From: Metabacillus sediminilitoris | GTDB lineage: Bacteria; Bacillota; Bacilli; Bacillales; Bacillaceae | Reading direction: 5' to 3' | Length of the DNA stretch: 64,000 nucleotides | NCBI RefSeq assembly: GCF_009720625.1 | Contig: NZ_CP046266.1 | Coordinates: forward strand, 1,001,501-1,065,500 | Part shown: positions 63,385 through 64,000 of the stretch, one piece after another | Position numbering within the stretch: position 1 is the stretch's first letter | Layout of the letters: the number at the start of each line of letters is the position of its first letter | Notes under the pieces: generated by a model | Seen by the model: only the letters and a program-made list of their open reading frames with translations | Told to the model about the DNA's origin: nothing | The model's database searches: none | Made by a program: the position numbers and the translations under genes

Positions 63385-63987
63385 ATGGATAACAAAGAGT
63401 TTGGATATGTACGAGTAAGTAGTAAAGACCAAAACGAAGCACGACAACTGGATAGTATGTATGCTCTTGGAATTGATGAGCGTGATATTCATATCGACAA
63501 GCAAAGCGGTAAAGACTTCAATAGACCTCAATACCAAGCTTTGAAATTGCGTTTGCGAAAAGGAGATACACTATACATTCACTCTTTAGATAGACTTGGA
63601 CGAAACAAAGAGATGATTCTAAACGAGTGGAAAGACATCACACAGAACATCAAAGCACATATTGTTGTAGTTGATATGCTTTTACTGGATACACGAAAGT
63701 ACAATGATTCAATCGGTTCATTTGTATCTGACTTGGTATTACAAATATTATCATGGGTTGCTGAGGAAGAGAGAATTAAGATTCAGACTCGCCAAGCGGA
63801 GGGCATAGCTTCAGCAAAGGCACAAGGTAAACACCTAGGAAGACCTAAAACATCTATTACATCTGAATTTGAGCAGGCTTATAAACAATGGAAAGCAGGA
63901 GAAATCACTGCGGTTGAAGCAATGAAGAAATCAAATATGACTAAGGCAACATTCTATCGCAAGGTTAAGGAATATGAAGCTAGCTAA
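63385..63987 (+). CDS. Serine recombinase (resolvase/invertase)
   Basis: 200 residues from the ATG at 63385 (after AAAGGTGG). GYVRVSSKDQNEARQ has the catalytic Ser12, and LYIHSLDRLGRNKEMIL the active-site Arg pair. The C-terminal HTH (ITAVEAMKKSNMTKATFYRK) binds DNA. Length and layout match Tn3-type resolvases and Hin-like invertases. It is probably part of the mobile island; no inverted invertible segment is visible within the window. Confidence 0.92.
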   Translation: MDNKEFGYVRVSSKDQNEARQLDSMYALGIDERDIHIDKQSGKDFNRPQYQALKLRLRKGDTLYIHSLDRLGRNKEMILNEWKDITQNIKAHIVVVDMLLLDTRKYNDSIGSFVSDLVLQILSWVAEEERIKIQTRQAEGIASAKAQGKHLGRPKTSITSEFEQAYKQWKAGEITAVEAMKKSNMTKATFYRKVKEYEAS

Positions 63988-64000
63988 AAAGACTCCTAAG

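Overview
The window is chromosomal DNA from an endospore-forming member of the Bacillaceae. The evidence is AT-rich sequence, strong AGGAGG-type ribosome sites with many TTG/GTG starts, an S-box (SAM-I) riboswitch before metI-metC, spore-surface genes (a BclB-like collagen-like protein, CgeB-type glycosyltransferases, rhamnose genes in B. subtilis spsI-J-K-L order), and the gene order of B. subtilis yjcD...yjcF-yjcG-yjcH-metI-metC. I cannot name the species. It is not B. subtilis itself.

Left part (1-34.5 kb): a fast-evolving spore-surface and glycan region. It holds a 1124-residue coiled-coil protein with an overlapping JAMM peptidase, a cysteine-rich spore-type protein, a three-copy tandem family of small NTTRR-F1-like proteins, and a BclB-like protein. 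Around them are glycan genes: two CgeB-type transferases, two GT2 transferases, a WbsX/GH99-like protein, four sulfotransferase-like proteins, two intact SAM methyltransferases, nucleotide-sugar epimerases and rmlABDC. Several genes here carry a CATANNNTA hexamer-type -10 upstream, as expected for the late mother-cell factor SigK. Much of the region is decaying: remnants of galU, wecB, an RmlD-like reductase, rmlC, a sulfotransferase, a methyltransferase, a tandem-family gene, two IS3-type elements and one IS1182-type element. The picture is of repeated gain, duplication and loss of surface-sugar genes.

Middle part (34.7-49.3 kb): conserved core. A YjcD-like UvrD helicase, a YetF-type membrane protein, YjcF, YjcG, YjcH, the SAM riboswitch with metI-metC, acetyltransferases, and a TAXI-type TRAP transporter operon. 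Intergenic repeats are frequent. The riboswitch has an unusual 137-nt nested palindromic insert in its P3 arm.

Right part (49.4-64 kb): a genomic island beside a tRNA-Val(GAC) gene. A tyrosine integrase with an attenuator-like leader comes first, followed by a GIY-YIG protein, a replication-initiator-like gene with iteron-like repeats, and a methylase remnant. Next is a block resembling a defence island: DUF6884-like protein, HNH endonuclease with a ScoMcrA-like N-terminus, DUF6236-like protein, and a large SIR2 - deoxyribosyltransferase/TIR-like - HEPN-like protein. A convergent cupin/ferritin-like pair with SigK-type promoters and a serine recombinase complete the window. No right-hand attachment repeat was seen, so the island probably runs past the right edge.
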